DNA of 64,000 bases from Candidatus Zixiibacteriota bacterium (GTDB taxonomy: Bacteria; Zixibacteria; MSB-5A5; GN15; FEB-12), in NCBI GenBank assembly GCA_022571845.1, contig JACZXB010000002.1:107979-171978 (forward strand), written 5' to 3'. This document shows positions 8,035 to 17,421 of this stretch, piece by piece. The notes beneath the pieces were generated by a model, which saw only the letters and a program-made list of their open reading frames with translations, was not told where the DNA came from and did not search any database. Numbering within the stretch: the first letter of the stretch is position 1; the number at the start of each line of letters is the position of its first letter. The translations under genes were made by a program, and so were the position numbers.

Positions 8035-8534
8035 TGCGACTAAGTAAAGCAATTCTAATATTTATGATTCTTGTGGTTGGCTGTTCGCCTTATCCTCGTT
8101 ATCGGACAGACGGCGCCACCCAGCCGCACCGGCCGGCGGTGAAATCCAGCACGCAATCGATAAATCCAAAAATAAAATTCGGGCAAATCCTGCAGTCATA
8201 TCTCGGCCGTCCGTATCGCGGCCGCTCCAAGACAGACCCCGGGCTGGACTGCTCGCTTTTCACCAGTGAAGTTTACAAGAAATATAACCAGACCCGGCTG
8301 CCCCGTACTGTTGCCGACCAGTTCAAAACCGGCCAGCCGGTAGGTAGAAACAAACTCAGATTCGGCGACTTGGTGTTTTTCAAAACCGACCGCAAAAATG
8401 TGTCCCATGTCGGTATCTATATGGACTACGATGAATTTATGCACGCTTCGTCTTCAAACGGCATCATAATCACCAGCATGAAGAATAAATACTGGTTAAA
8501 AAGGTATATTGGCGCCCGTAGAGTTGTTGAATAG
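8034..8534 (+). CDS. NlpC/P60 family lipoprotein endopeptidase
   Basis: A 166-residue lipoprotein with a lipobox (ILVVGC, Cys about residue 17) and an NlpC/P60 domain. The catalytic Cys is in GLDCSLFTSEVYKK and the His in HVGIYMDYDEFMHAS; RFGDLVFFKT lies between them. Such enzymes cut peptide bonds in peptidoglycan stems, often D-Glu-mDAP. The length is typical of Spr/MepS-like members. The start overlaps the stop of the UbiA gene (TGATGCG). Confidence 0.92.
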   Translation: MRLSKAILIFMILVVGCSPYPRYRTDGATQPHRPAVKSSTQSINPKIKFGQILQSYLGRPYRGRSKTDPGLDCSLFTSEVYKKYNQTRLPRTVADQFKTGQPVGRNKLRFGDLVFFKTDRKNVSHVGIYMDYDEFMHASSSNGIIITSMKNKYWLKRYIGARRVVE

Positions 8535-8563
8535 TTAAGCTTTTTTTTGTTACTTTAGGTCTG

Positions 8564-10396
8564 ATGCCAAAAACTGAATCGCCGCTTCAAAAGAAACTGC
8601 AAACTCTGCCCAATGCCACGGGAGTCTATATGTTCAAAGACTCATCGGGTAAATATATTTATATCGGTAAAGCCAAAGTTCTAAAAAACAGAGTGCGCAG
8701 TTATTTTGGTGCAAACAAACTGGCTGACCCAAAATCTGCCCGGATAGTCGCCAAAACCACAGATATTGAATTGTTAGTAACTGACAGCGAAGTTGAGGCA
8801 TTAATTCTTGAAGCCAACTTAGTCCGTCAGCACAAACCGCGTTACAATGTAGATCTCAAAGATGACAAGCACTTTCCCTATATCAAAGTCACCACTTACG
8901 AGCCGTTCCCGCGCATCTTAGTAGTGCGCAAAATCGAAAAAGACAATGCCCGTTATTTTGGGCCGTTTACATCGGCCAAGGGGATGCACAAAACTATCGA
9001 GTTCTTAAGACGTCTTTTCAAAATCCGAACCTGTAATCTCGTTATCCCTCCTCCCAAAGGACGCCAGTATAAAGTCTGCCTCGACTATCATATCAAACGT
9101 TGTAAAGGTCCCTGTGAAGCTTTTCAAACAGTCGAAGATTACAAAGAAAACATACATGCCGTGCTGATGATTCTTTCGGGCAAGTCCAAAAAAGTAATTG
9201 AAAATCTTCAGAGTAAAATGGAAGAAGCCTCAGAACAGCTGGAATACGAAGAAGCCGCACTCATCCGTGACCAGATTGAAGCAATTGAGTCGGTTATGGT
9301 TAAGCAGAAAGTCGATGTCGGCAGCGGTGTTGACCGTGATATCATAGCACTGGCGCGCGAAGGTCGCTTAGCCGTAGCAGCAGTACTGCAGCTGCGCGAA
9401 GGCATCTTAATTGGCAGGCAGGATTTTCAGTTGACTGCTGAAGCCGATGAGACAGACGAAGCGATAGTCGATACGTTTTTGACACAGTATTACAGCCACC
9501 AGCCGAATCTGCCCAAAGAAATTTATCTGCCAATCAAAGTCGAAAACCTCAAACTGATTAACGCCTGGCTCAACCAGCAGAAGGGGAGCAAAATCAATAT
9601 CGTCATTCCGCAAAAAGGGGAGAAAGTCCGGCTGGTAGAACTTGCCGCACAAAACGCCCGTCTTTTGCTCGATGATTTACTTATTCAAAAACGTCAGCAG
9701 TCCGAGCGCACCAGCAAAATGGTGACCAGCTTAAAGAAAGAACTAAGTCTGTCTGAGTCTCCGCGGCGCATTGCCTGTTTTGATATTTCCAACACCGGCG
9801 AGACCGATGCCGTCGGTTCCTGCGTTTATTTTGAAAACGGCAGGCCGAAAAAGAAAGAGTACCGGCATTTCAAAATTAAAGGCGTCAAAGGGCAGGATGA
9901 TTACAGAATGATGCGCGAAGTTGTCGGCCGCTATTTTTTTCGCATTAAGAAAGAAGCTGCGCTTCCGCCTGATTTGTTAGTTATCGATGGCGGTAAAGGC
10001 CAGCTGTCATCTGTCATCAAAGAACTACGTTATCTCGGCTTCGATAAGCAGCCGGTTGTATCATTGGCCAAGCGCTTGGAGGAAGTCTTTGTGCCGGGCG
10101 CTTCGGATTCGATTACAATCAGCCGAACATCGCCCGCTTTGATGCTCCTAAAACAACTTCGTGATGAAGCCCACCGCTTTGCTGTTTCTTACAACCGCAA
10201 AGTTCGCAGCAAACGTACGATTAAATCCGAACTGGACAAAATCCCAGGTGTCGGCCCGTCAAAAAAACATGCGCTGTTAAAACAATTCGGCTCGGTCAAA
10301 AGAATCAAAGCCGCCACGCCGGAACAGATAGCCGAGCTAAACGGCATAAACATAAAACTGGCTAATGCGATATTGAGCAGTTTGAATGGAGTGTAA
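8564..10396 (+). CDS. uvrC: Excinuclease ABC subunit C
   Basis: UvrC makes both incisions in nucleotide excision repair. Domains in order: GIY-YIG nuclease (GVYMFKDSSGKYIYIGKAK, residues about 18-36), a Cys-containing linker (IRTCNLV, VCLDYHIKRCKGPC), the UVR UvrB-binding motif (about residues 205-240), the RNase H-like endonuclease with CFDISNTGETDAVGSCVYF and LLVIDGGKGQL, and two C-terminal helix-hairpin-helix motifs (IPGVGPSKKHALL). At 610 residues it is full length. Confidence 0.97.
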   Translation: MPKTESPLQKKLQTLPNATGVYMFKDSSGKYIYIGKAKVLKNRVRSYFGANKLADPKSARIVAKTTDIELLVTDSEVEALILEANLVRQHKPRYNVDLKDDKHFPYIKVTTYEPFPRILVVRKIEKDNARYFGPFTSAKGMHKTIEFLRRLFKIRTCNLVIPPPKGRQYKVCLDYHIKRCKGPCEAFQTVEDYKENIHAVLMILSGKSKKVIENLQSKMEEASEQLEYEEAALIRDQIEAIESVMVKQKVDVGSGVDRDIIALAREGRLAVAAVLQLREGILIGRQDFQLTAEADETDEAIVDTFLTQYYSHQPNLPKEIYLPIKVENLKLINAWLNQQKGSKINIVIPQKGEKVRLVELAAQNARLLLDDLLIQKRQQSERTSKMVTSLKKELSLSESPRRIACFDISNTGETDAVGSCVYFENGRPKKKEYRHFKIKGVKGQDDYRMMREVVGRYFFRIKKEAALPPDLLVIDGGKGQLSSVIKELRYLGFDKQPVVSLAKRLEEVFVPGASDSITISRTSPALMLLKQLRDEAHRFAVSYNRKVRSKRTIKSELDKIPGVGPSKKHALLKQFGSVKRIKAATPEQIAELNGINIKLANAILSSLNGV

Positions 10397-10575
10397 TGGT
10401 GCCCAAATTTGCCTAAATGAAGAGCAAGAGAAGTTTAAAATATGACAAAATTCAAGCAAGATAAATCCCTTAAATAAAAATGAACGAAAAATCGCTTTAC
10501 TTACTTTTATTGAAAGGGAATATCTATAGTGATAAAAACTATATTATCATAGCATGTGATATTTAGTATAAACCC

Positions 10576-10584
10576 AGAGAGGAG
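10576..10584 (+). promoter_or_regulatory. Strong Shine-Dalgarno without a canonical start
   Basis: GAGAGGAG-type sequence in frame-compatible position upstream of the membrane ORF at 10662. The frame is open from here and encodes a hydrophobic segment (NIVFFLVILF), but there is no ATG, GTG or TTG at the expected 5-10 base distance. Confidence 0.35.
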
Positions 10585-10661
10585 TTTTTATCGAGGACCT
10601 ATTAATATATTGTAATATCGTCTTTTTCTTAGTAATCTTATTTTCGAAAACGAAATCACAA

Positions 10662-11486
10662 TTGACAGTTAAAACGATAGTCTTTCTTTGGGCCGTAATA
10701 AATGTACTGGCTTTCTACTACTCCTTTGCCATGCTAGGTGGAACAGATCCATTCATAAAAATTTACGGTTATAAGGTGCCGTTTTATTGGACAATTGTTT
10801 TTTCTTTTATCGTAATGATCCTGCTCGAGTCAAAGGGTCCTTTACTGCCACTTCGATACTTAATCGCATTTGCAGTAGTTGCAGGAATGGCTCTGCTTGT
10901 CCACGTTCCCGCAATTCCTGCGCTCGCTTATAAGTCTGAAACAGAAATTACAAGAATGGTATACGTAAGTCTTTTTGTTGTGCCATTTCAAGTAGGCGTT
11001 TTGGCACCGTTAACGGCATTTACAGGTGAACAAAAGAGCGCGTTCAACAGATTATTCCAATTGTCAAACGAGCAATTTAAGAAGGAAAAAAAGTCTATCA
11101 TAATTGGTGTCGTGTTGTGGGCACTAATTCTTTTAGTAGGGAATATTCCAATTCATGGTAAGATCATTGAACTCAGTGTCATCATACCTATTGAAGCATT
11201 TGCAAAATGGTTTGCTATACATAGTTTTTTCTTTGTGCTTATTGACCACTTCATATTCATTGGGTTTGCTAAATTTATTCTCGACAATCTATTCAAAGAA
11301 GAAGAGACAAGTATGCTTGAAATTATTCTCTATGCTGGTCTCTTAGCGGGCTTTCACTACAATTATCAAGTTGGAGAGATTATTCGGACGTTCCTTTTTG
11401 GTTTAACTTTTGCTTACTTGTATATTAGAACGAGGACATTGATCTACGGAATTGCTTTGGCCACCTTCATGTTTGTATTTATGTAA
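10662..11486 (+). CDS. Polytopic membrane protein, possibly degenerate CPBP-like
   Basis: A 274-residue integral membrane protein with about eight hydrophobic segments. The called start is TTG, but the open frame continues upstream to a stop at 10569 and encodes another likely helix, so the true N-terminus may lie nearer the Shine-Dalgarno at 10576. The C-terminus (FLFGLTFAYLYIRTRTLIYG) resembles the third CPBP/Abi motif but lacks its His, and no EExxxR is seen. The gene is AT-rich compared with uvrC and xseA on each side, suggesting acquisition. Function unknown. Confidence 0.6.
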   Translation: MTVKTIVFLWAVINVLAFYYSFAMLGGTDPFIKIYGYKVPFYWTIVFSFIVMILLESKGPLLPLRYLIAFAVVAGMALLVHVPAIPALAYKSETEITRMVYVSLFVVPFQVGVLAPLTAFTGEQKSAFNRLFQLSNEQFKKEKKSIIIGVVLWALILLVGNIPIHGKIIELSVIIPIEAFAKWFAIHSFFFVLIDHFIFIGFAKFILDNLFKEEETSMLEIILYAGLLAGFHYNYQVGEIIRTFLFGLTFAYLYIRTRTLIYGIALATFMFVFM

Positions 11487-11715
11487 GTATTTCGGAGGTG
11501 AACGCCTAAGGCGGGTCCTCATCTGCCCCATCTTGAAACCAAGTGCTCGTATCACCGGCTGGATTCCAAGTCAAGCTTGGAATGACGAAGAAAGATGGAT
11601 TCCCGCCTATCCCTCGAGTACTCGGGACTAAAGCGCGGGAATGACAAAAGGGGGGAACGACGAATGTGAAAATCTATTAGTTGCGCAGGCCCCGCAATTA
11701 CATTTATTGCCATTT
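11487..11715. repeat. Repeat modules upstream of xseA
   Basis: Contains CGCCTAAGGCGGGTCCTCAT with CTGCCCCA (reverse of a module near 3425 and 63251) and a GGATTCCAAGTCAAGCTTGG palindrome followed by CCCTCGAGTACTCGGGAC. The first 25 codons of the ORF-track version of xseA are read through this material. Confidence 0.65.
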
Positions 11716-12927
11716 ATGCAAGAACAGACGCAAACGCTCACTGTCTCAGCCCTTACTAAGATGATCAAGACGACTCTTGAGGGTTCTTTCTCCGGTCTCT
11801 GTATCGAAGGTGAAATCTCAAACTTTCATCATCATCATTCTTCGGGACATAGATATTTTAGCCTCAAAGATGACAAAGCAGTATTGCGCGTGGCCATGTG
11901 GCGGCCCTTCGGGCAGCAGTTGCAGTTTGAACCCGAAGACGGACAGCAGGTATTAGCATTCGGCGATATTTCTTTGTATGAGAAACGGGGAGAGTACCAG
12001 CTAATCTGTCGCAAACTGGTGCCGGTAGGAGTCGGGCCGCTGGAACTGGCTTACCGTCAGCTGTTTGAAAAACTATCGGCTGAAGGACTTTTCGATGAAG
12101 AGCACAAACAGCCAATTCCGGAATATGCCAGTCGTATCGGAATTGTAACTTCACCAACCGGTGCGGCAATCCGCGACATAATTCAAATCGCACAGCGCAG
12201 AAATCGGGCCGTAGAGTTAGTTATATATCCGACAGCTGTGCAGGGAGACGGGGCCGAGGACAGTATTGCAGAGGGTATAGAATATTTCAATGAACAGAAC
12301 AATGTTGATTTGATAATCACCGGTCGCGGCGGCGGTTCGCTTGAAGACCTCTGGTGTTTCAATACTGAAAAAGTTGTCAGGGCGATATTTGATTCAGAGA
12401 TTCCGGTAATTTCAGCAGTCGGCCATGAAATAGATATCACTCTGTCAGATTTGGCGGCAGACCTGCGGGCGCCTACTCCCTCTGCCGCGGCAGAATTGGC
12501 GGTCTGGTCCAGAGAAGAATATATCTCGAAGATTCAGGGACTAATAGCGCAGCTGACTACGTATCTGGAAAGACAGGCCGGCTCGGCCAGAGATTTTCTG
12601 TCAGCGCTGTTCAGCCGTCCGGTTTTGTCCCGGCCGCTTGAACTTGTTTATGAACGACAGCAGAATATCGACAATCTCTTGCGTCTCTTAAACAGCTCCG
12701 GAAAAAACCTTTTTGAAATGTACAAAAACCGTCTATCTTTGGGGCTGTCAAGGCTGGAGGCTTTGTCACCGGTGAAAGTTCTGGCCAGGGGGTATTCGGT
12801 AAGTTCGTTATTGCCCTCAAACGAAGTGATTAAATCAATCAAAGATGTCAAAACCGGAGACAGCATGCAGACCAGACTGAAAGACGGACAGATAATTTCA
12901 AATATCGAAAAAATTAGCAGGAATTAG
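11716..12927 (+). CDS. xseA: Exodeoxyribonuclease VII large subunit
   Basis: ExoVII degrades single-stranded DNA; XseA carries the catalysis. I start it at ATG 11716 (MQEQTQTLTVSALTKMIK), giving 403 residues, because the upstream part of the ORF (from 11641) is repeat-derived. The N-terminal OB fold (CIEGEISNFHHHHSSGHRYFSLKD) is followed by the catalytic domain with IGIVTSPTGAAIRDI, IITGRGGGSLEDLWCFN and VISAVGHEIDITLSDLAADLRAPTPSAAAE. A coiled-coil region follows and then the ARGYS C-terminal motif. xseB follows 4 bases later. Confidence 0.95.
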   Translation: MQEQTQTLTVSALTKMIKTTLEGSFSGLCIEGEISNFHHHHSSGHRYFSLKDDKAVLRVAMWRPFGQQLQFEPEDGQQVLAFGDISLYEKRGEYQLICRKLVPVGVGPLELAYRQLFEKLSAEGLFDEEHKQPIPEYASRIGIVTSPTGAAIRDIIQIAQRRNRAVELVIYPTAVQGDGAEDSIAEGIEYFNEQNNVDLIITGRGGGSLEDLWCFNTEKVVRAIFDSEIPVISAVGHEIDITLSDLAADLRAPTPSAAAELAVWSREEYISKIQGLIAQLTTYLERQAGSARDFLSALFSRPVLSRPLELVYERQQNIDNLLRLLNSSGKNLFEMYKNRLSLGLSRLEALSPVKVLARGYSVSSLLPSNEVIKSIKDVKTGDSMQTRLKDGQIISNIEKISRN

Positions 12928-12931
12928 CAAC

Positions 12932-13186
12932 ATGCCGCCCAAAAAAAAGTATAAAGACTTTGAGACTGCTTTGGAAAGACTCGAAGAAATCACCGAGTCA
13001 ATGGAATCTGGCGACAGTACTCTCGAAGAGTCAATAGACCTCTATACGGAGGGACTGGAGATTGCCAAATATTGTAACAGCAAACTGGCCGAAGCAGAGA
13101 AGAAGATAAAGATAATTAAGGAAAAAGGCGGCGCGCTGGTTGAACTCAGTTTTGAATCTTCCGGGGATGACAGTGAAATCGACTGA
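12932..13186 (+). CDS. xseB: Exodeoxyribonuclease VII small subunit
   Basis: An 84-residue helical protein with the XseB pattern DFETALERLEEITESMESGD followed by LEESIDLYTEGLEIAKYC. Several copies decorate one XseA in the holoenzyme. It is directly behind xseA, and its last 20 bases overlap the proposed start of ispA. Confidence 0.94.
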   Translation: MPPKKKYKDFETALERLEEITESMESGDSTLEESIDLYTEGLEIAKYCNSKLAEAEKKIKIIKEKGGALVELSFESSGDDSEID

Positions 13187-14060
13187 ACTTCTGAATATTA
13201 AAGATTATTTAGGCGAAAAGCGTAAGTTAGTCGACGAATTGCTCAGCCGGTATATTCCCTCTGCGTCTGAAGAACCCAGGACGCTGCACGCCGCTATGCG
13301 CTATTCGGTCATGGCGGGGGGCAAGAGAATCAGGCCGATACTGGCCCTGGCAACATATGAACAGTTCCGGCCCGACAGTTCTGAGACAGACAGCTCTATT
13401 GGCTACATTATGGCCGGACTTGAAATGATTCACACTTATTCACTTATCCACGATGACCTGCCCTGCATGGATGATGATGACCTTCGCCGCGGCCAGCCCA
13501 CTTGCCACAAAAAATTTGGAATTGCCACTGCCGTATTGGCCGGAGATGCCCTGCACGATATAGCTTTTGACCTGATGGCCCGCTCAGGCCACACAGAAAT
13601 TGTCAGAGAATTAGCGCAGGCTATCGGCACCATGGGTATGATAGGCGGGCAGATAGCCGATGTTGAGGCCGAAGGCCGTGAAGTCAGCAAAGCTGAAATA
13701 ATCAAAATTCACAGCTGCAAGACCGGCAGCCTGATTCGCTGTTCAGTGCGGGTGGGCGCGATTCTGGCTGGCGCTGAGAGGTCGACTTTTGAATCATTAT
13801 CTCAATATGGCGAGAAAATCGGCCTTGCTTTTCAAATCATAGATGACATTCTTGACGTCGAAGGCAGCCAGGAACTGCTGGGGAAAAAAGTGGGGGCTGA
13901 TAATATCAAAGGAAAAGCCACTTATCCGGGCGTTGTCGGCCTGGAGCAGGCCAAAAAAGATGCTGACCTTTTAATTGACGAAGCGATTGAATTGTTAGAT
14001 GATTATGATGACAACATGCTTAAACATATCGCACTGTTTATAGGCCAAAGGGAAAGCTGA
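13167..14060 (+). CDS. ispA: Farnesyl/geranylgeranyl diphosphate synthase
   Basis: A trans-prenyltransferase that condenses IPP with allylic diphosphates. It has GGKRIRPILALATYE, the first aspartate-rich motif in LIHDDLPCMDDDDLRRG, and the second in QIIDDILDVEG. Starting at ATG 13167 (preceded by GGGG) gives 297 residues, normal for IspA; the ORF track's TTG at 13140 lies deeper inside xseB. It feeds UppS upstream and, by position, works with dxs six bases downstream. Confidence 0.95.
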   Translation: MTVKSTELLNIKDYLGEKRKLVDELLSRYIPSASEEPRTLHAAMRYSVMAGGKRIRPILALATYEQFRPDSSETDSSIGYIMAGLEMIHTYSLIHDDLPCMDDDDLRRGQPTCHKKFGIATAVLAGDALHDIAFDLMARSGHTEIVRELAQAIGTMGMIGGQIADVEAEGREVSKAEIIKIHSCKTGSLIRCSVRVGAILAGAERSTFESLSQYGEKIGLAFQIIDDILDVEGSQELLGKKVGADNIKGKATYPGVVGLEQAKKDADLLIDEAIELLDDYDDNMLKHIALFIGQRES

Positions 14061-14065
14061 AACTT

Positions 14066-16072
14066 ATGGAAGAGACCCAGATGAAATATTTGTCCAAAAT
14101 CGACTCTCCGGTTGATCTGAAAAAGCTGTCAGTTGAAGAATTAGGGGAACTGGCTACAGAAATCAGACAGGAGTTGCTATCGGCTTTGTGTGAAACCGGC
14201 GGCCACTTGGCTTCGAATCTTGGGGCGGTCGAGCTTACCTTAGCTCTGCATTATGTCTTTGATGCTCCGACAGATAAAATAATCTGGGACGTCAGCCATC
14301 AGACTTATACCCATAAAATGATTACCGGCAGACGCGACAGGATAAGAACACTGCGCCAGTATCACGGTCTGGCCGGATATGCCCGGCAAGTAGAATCTGA
14401 GTACGACCCCTACGGCGCGGCGCATGCTTCGACCTCGATTTCAGCATCGCTTGGCTTTGCAGTCGCCAGAGACCTGGCCGGCCAGAATCATAATGTTATC
14501 GCTGTAATAGGCGATGGGGCCATGACAGGCGGTCTGGCATTTGAGGGACTCAATAATGCCGGCAGCTTGAAGAAAAATCTGCTGGTGATTCTAAATGACA
14601 ATACCTGGTCGATTTCCAAAAACGTTGGCGCTATTTCGAAATATCTGACGAATATCACGTCGGACGAAAGATTTAACAAACTCCGCGATGAAATTTGGGA
14701 GTTGACCGGCAGGTTCAAGCGCCGCGACAAAATCCGTAAAGCTATTTCAAATATTGAAGATTCAATCAAGGGCTTTTTAGTGCCCGGAATGTTATTCCAG
14801 AAACTCGGCTTTAATTATTTTGGTCCGATAGACGGTCACTGTCTGCCGACTTTGATAAAAACTCTGGAGCAGCTTAAAAACCTGCGGGGTCCGGTGATGC
14901 TGCATATTGCTACTGTCAAAGGCAAAGGTTTTGCTCCCGCCGAGGGGGATGCTCACTCGTACCACGGGATTGGCAAGTTTGATAAAGTTACCGGTAAAGC
15001 AGCCTCAAAATCAGGTCTGCCGGCCTACACCAAAGTTTTCGGCAGTACTATGATAGAGCTGGGGCACAAGGATGAAAAAGTTGTGGCAATCACCGCCGCT
15101 ATGCCAGCGGGAACAGGCCTGGTAGGTTTTGCCAAAGAGTTTCCGGAGCGGTTTTTCGATGTCGGCATCGCCGAATGCCATGCCGGTTGCTTCGCGGCCG
15201 GACTGGCCAGCGACGGCCAAAAACCATACCTTACAATATATTCGACATTTCTGCAAAGAGCCTACGATCCGCTTATTCATGATATCACTCTTCAAAGCCA
15301 GAAAGTTGTCATTTGCATGGATAGAGCCGGACTTGTCGGAAATGATGGCCCCACCCACCATGGCGTTTTTGATATCGCCTATCTTTCGGTAATACCAAAT
15401 ATAACTTTCGCCGTTCCAAAAGACGGCAACGAGCTCAGGTCAATGCTCCATTGGACTGTTGATAACAAGCTCGAAACGTCTGTTGCCATAAGATATCCCA
15501 GAGACAGTGTCCCTACTGAAATGACCACAGAGATTAAGCAAATCGAATGGGGAACCTGGGAAACGCTTACGCCGGCGAGTGATATTACTATTTTGGCATG
15601 CGGACCAATGGTAACCGAAGCTTTAAGAGCTATCGATATTCTGGCGGAACACGGCTATAATGTGGCGGTAGTCAATGCTCGTTTTATCAAGCCATTAGAT
15701 TACAAGACTCTCGATAGAGTTCGTGATAATTCCCGGACTATTTTTACGATCGAAGAAGCTCAGCTTCGGGGAGGATTCGGGGAAGCAGTCGGAAGTTACC
15801 TGCTGCGCTCAGGCTGGAAGGGCACTTTCAAAAACATTGGTCTTTCTGACCGCTATGTTACTCACGGAAGTCGCGCAGAATTACTTGATGAAGTTGGTCT
15901 TGATGCCAAGGGATTAGCTCAGACCCTAGGTGTTGCGATTGAAGCCAGTGAATCCGGCAAAAAAACTCCGGGCCTGTTCCAAAAACTCCGTTTTCGCAGG
16001 TCACCGGAGCTAAAGCAAAAAGTCGTCGGGGCAGAGACATCCCGGAGCATTTATACTTCCAAAGAGGGATAG
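14066..16072 (+). CDS. dxs: 1-deoxy-D-xylulose-5-phosphate synthase
   Basis: DXS makes DXP from pyruvate and glyceraldehyde 3-phosphate, the first step of the MEP isoprenoid pathway, using thiamine diphosphate. The thiamine site reads GDGAMTGGLAFEGLNNAG and DNTWSISKNVG; the C-terminal transketolase part has AECHAGCFAAGLA and DRAGLVGNDGPTHHG. The usual GHSSTS loop is AHASTS here. At 668 residues it is about 40 longer than usual, through a basic C-terminal tail (after about residue 625). Confidence 0.95.
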   Translation: MEETQMKYLSKIDSPVDLKKLSVEELGELATEIRQELLSALCETGGHLASNLGAVELTLALHYVFDAPTDKIIWDVSHQTYTHKMITGRRDRIRTLRQYHGLAGYARQVESEYDPYGAAHASTSISASLGFAVARDLAGQNHNVIAVIGDGAMTGGLAFEGLNNAGSLKKNLLVILNDNTWSISKNVGAISKYLTNITSDERFNKLRDEIWELTGRFKRRDKIRKAISNIEDSIKGFLVPGMLFQKLGFNYFGPIDGHCLPTLIKTLEQLKNLRGPVMLHIATVKGKGFAPAEGDAHSYHGIGKFDKVTGKAASKSGLPAYTKVFGSTMIELGHKDEKVVAITAAMPAGTGLVGFAKEFPERFFDVGIAECHAGCFAAGLASDGQKPYLTIYSTFLQRAYDPLIHDITLQSQKVVICMDRAGLVGNDGPTHHGVFDIAYLSVIPNITFAVPKDGNELRSMLHWTVDNKLETSVAIRYPRDSVPTEMTTEIKQIEWGTWETLTPASDITILACGPMVTEALRAIDILAEHGYNVAVVNARFIKPLDYKTLDRVRDNSRTIFTIEEAQLRGGFGEAVGSYLLRSGWKGTFKNIGLSDRYVTHGSRAELLDEVGLDAKGLAQTLGVAIEASESGKKTPGLFQKLRFRRSPELKQKVVGAETSRSIYTSKEG

Positions 16073-16081
16073 CGAATTGTT

Positions 16082-16942
16082 ATGCGCTTCGGGCTGGTAG
16101 CCAATTTACAGCGGGAAGGCACTAAGCAAGCTGTCAGTGATTTTCTTGACTGGTCTAAGCAGTCGGGAACAGAGATTTTCCTATGGGACGGCCTGAAAGA
16201 AATCGCGCCCGGCCAATCTTATTGTTCGTTTGAAAAACTCTCTGAGAAGTGTGATGTGCTGGTTTCAATGGGCGGCGATGGCACTCTGATTCATTCTGCC
16301 AGGGCGGTGGGAGATAGAAAGACCAAACTGCTGGGTGTTAATGTCGGCTCACTCGGATTTCTGACACTGATTACGCCGCAATCGATGATTCCCTGCTTGG
16401 ACAGAATAGTCAAAGGGGATTACAGCGTGGAAGAGCGCATGGCCTTGACAGTAAATATAGAGCGAACTGGCGAAACTTTTAATGCTCTTAATGAAGCGGT
16501 CGTAGATAACGGGCCTATCGGCCGTATGATTGATATCCGGCTGCAGGTCAATGGAGAAGATATCGTTAACTACCGCTGTGACGGCCTGATTATCGCCACT
16601 CCCACTGGTTCGACAGCTTACTCGCTGGCTTCCGGCGGCCCGATTCTGCATCCGACAATGGAGGCAATAATCGCTTCGCCTATTTCTGCATTTTCTCTGA
16701 CGACGCGGCCGATGATTTTCAGGGCCGACGATGCTCTGGTGCTGAAAGTAAGGTCGCAGCACAAAGTTGCCTCTTTGACAGTGGACGGGCAGGTGATGAG
16801 AGAACTTTTAGACGGTGATGTTGTTTCAATCAGGCGGGCAGATTTTGCCTACCAGTTTATTTCCTTTGAGGAAAATTCCTTTTATCGTGTCTGCCGGTCG
16901 AAACTGCACTGGGGGGTGTTACCTTCGGGAGACTCGGATTAA
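16082..16942 (+). CDS. nadK: NAD kinase
   Basis: NadK phosphorylates NAD to NADP. The 286-residue protein has the GGDGTLIHSAR motif (about residue 64), NVGSLGFLT, NEAVVDNG, and the long DGLIIATPTGSTAYSLASGG motif. It closes the xseA-xseB-ispA-dxs-nadK string, separated from dxs by 9 bases. NADPH is used by later MEP-pathway enzymes, though this linkage is common bacterial gene order rather than proof of joint control. Confidence 0.96.
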   Translation: MRFGLVANLQREGTKQAVSDFLDWSKQSGTEIFLWDGLKEIAPGQSYCSFEKLSEKCDVLVSMGGDGTLIHSARAVGDRKTKLLGVNVGSLGFLTLITPQSMIPCLDRIVKGDYSVEERMALTVNIERTGETFNALNEAVVDNGPIGRMIDIRLQVNGEDIVNYRCDGLIIATPTGSTAYSLASGGPILHPTMEAIIASPISAFSLTTRPMIFRADDALVLKVRSQHKVASLTVDGQVMRELLDGDVVSIRRADFAYQFISFEENSFYRVCRSKLHWGVLPSGDSD

Positions 16943-16988
16943 ATTCAAATTGCAGTTTTGTTCAGGATGCTCTAAATTATGTTAAAGA

Positions 16989-17017
16989 GTAGGGCAGAAC
17001 CCTTTAGCGGTTCTGCC
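16989..17017 (+). repeat. REP-like GTAG palindrome, copy 4
   Basis: GTAGGGCAGAACCCTTTAGC followed by GGTTCTGCC, 8 bases before tRNA-Gly. The tag is on the plus strand, opposite in orientation to the copy at 17997 on the far side of the RAYT gene. Confidence 0.8.
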
Positions 17018-17025
17018 AGATATAT

Positions 17026-17098
17026 GCGGGAGTAACTCAGTTGGTAGAGTCACAGCCTTCCAAGCTGTTGGTCGCGAGTTCGAGCCTCGTCTCCCGCT
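17026..17098 (+). tRNA. tRNA-Gly (anticodon TCC)
   Basis: A 73-base cloverleaf: acceptor GCGGGAG paired with CTCCCGC, D arm ACTCAGTTGGTAGAGT, anticodon stem ACAGC/GCTGT around loop CTTCCAA, T arm GCGAGTTCGAGCCTCGT. CCA is not encoded. The 3' part, from the anticodon stem onward, is repeated exactly at 18031-18067. Confidence 0.95.
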
Positions 17099-17101
17099 TT
17101 T
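17065..17101 (+). repeat. Left copy of 37-bp tRNA-Gly direct repeat (att-like)
   Basis: This stretch of tRNA-Gly (from CTGTTGGTCGCGAG to the T-run after CCCGC) recurs without a mismatch at 18031. Exact duplication of a tRNA 3' end is the usual footprint of site-specific integration, with the intact tRNA kept on one side. Confidence 0.8.
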
Positions 17102-17132
17102 TTAATTTTCTTGGTTCTCAAGGAGTTGGTTA

Positions 17133-17396
17133 ATGACCATTTTCTATAAAGCTTTATTCTTTGTTTCCCCCTTATGGCTTATTTCATTTTTATTCTTTCT
17201 AGAAACAGTTGATATCGGTATCTTAGTATTTCTTGCATTACCAGGAATTTTTGTGAGCATGATTATTAGTGGAAACGTACACTATCACAGCATGCCTCTC
17301 GTTTTAATAGCCAATATTCTTATTGATTACTTATTGGTTCTATCCGTGCTCTATTTTCGACGAGAGAGAGCTAAAAGAAAAACAATTCTTCTTTGA
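17133..17396 (+). CDS. Small hypothetical membrane protein
   Basis: An 87-residue protein with three hydrophobic segments (about residues 5-23, 28-45 and 54-73) and a basic tail (RRERAKRKTILL). A GGAG Shine-Dalgarno (AAGGAGTTGG) precedes the ATG. It is AT-rich and lies inside the interval bounded by the 37-bp tRNA-Gly direct repeats, upstream of the RAYT gene, so it may be cargo of that interval. No family recognised. Confidence 0.6.
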   Translation: MTIFYKALFFVSPLWLISFLFFLETVDIGILVFLALPGIFVSMIISGNVHYHSMPLVLIANILIDYLLVLSVLYFRRERAKRKTILL

Positions 17397-17421
17397 AAAA
17401 GTGAATAGTGAATAGTAAACC

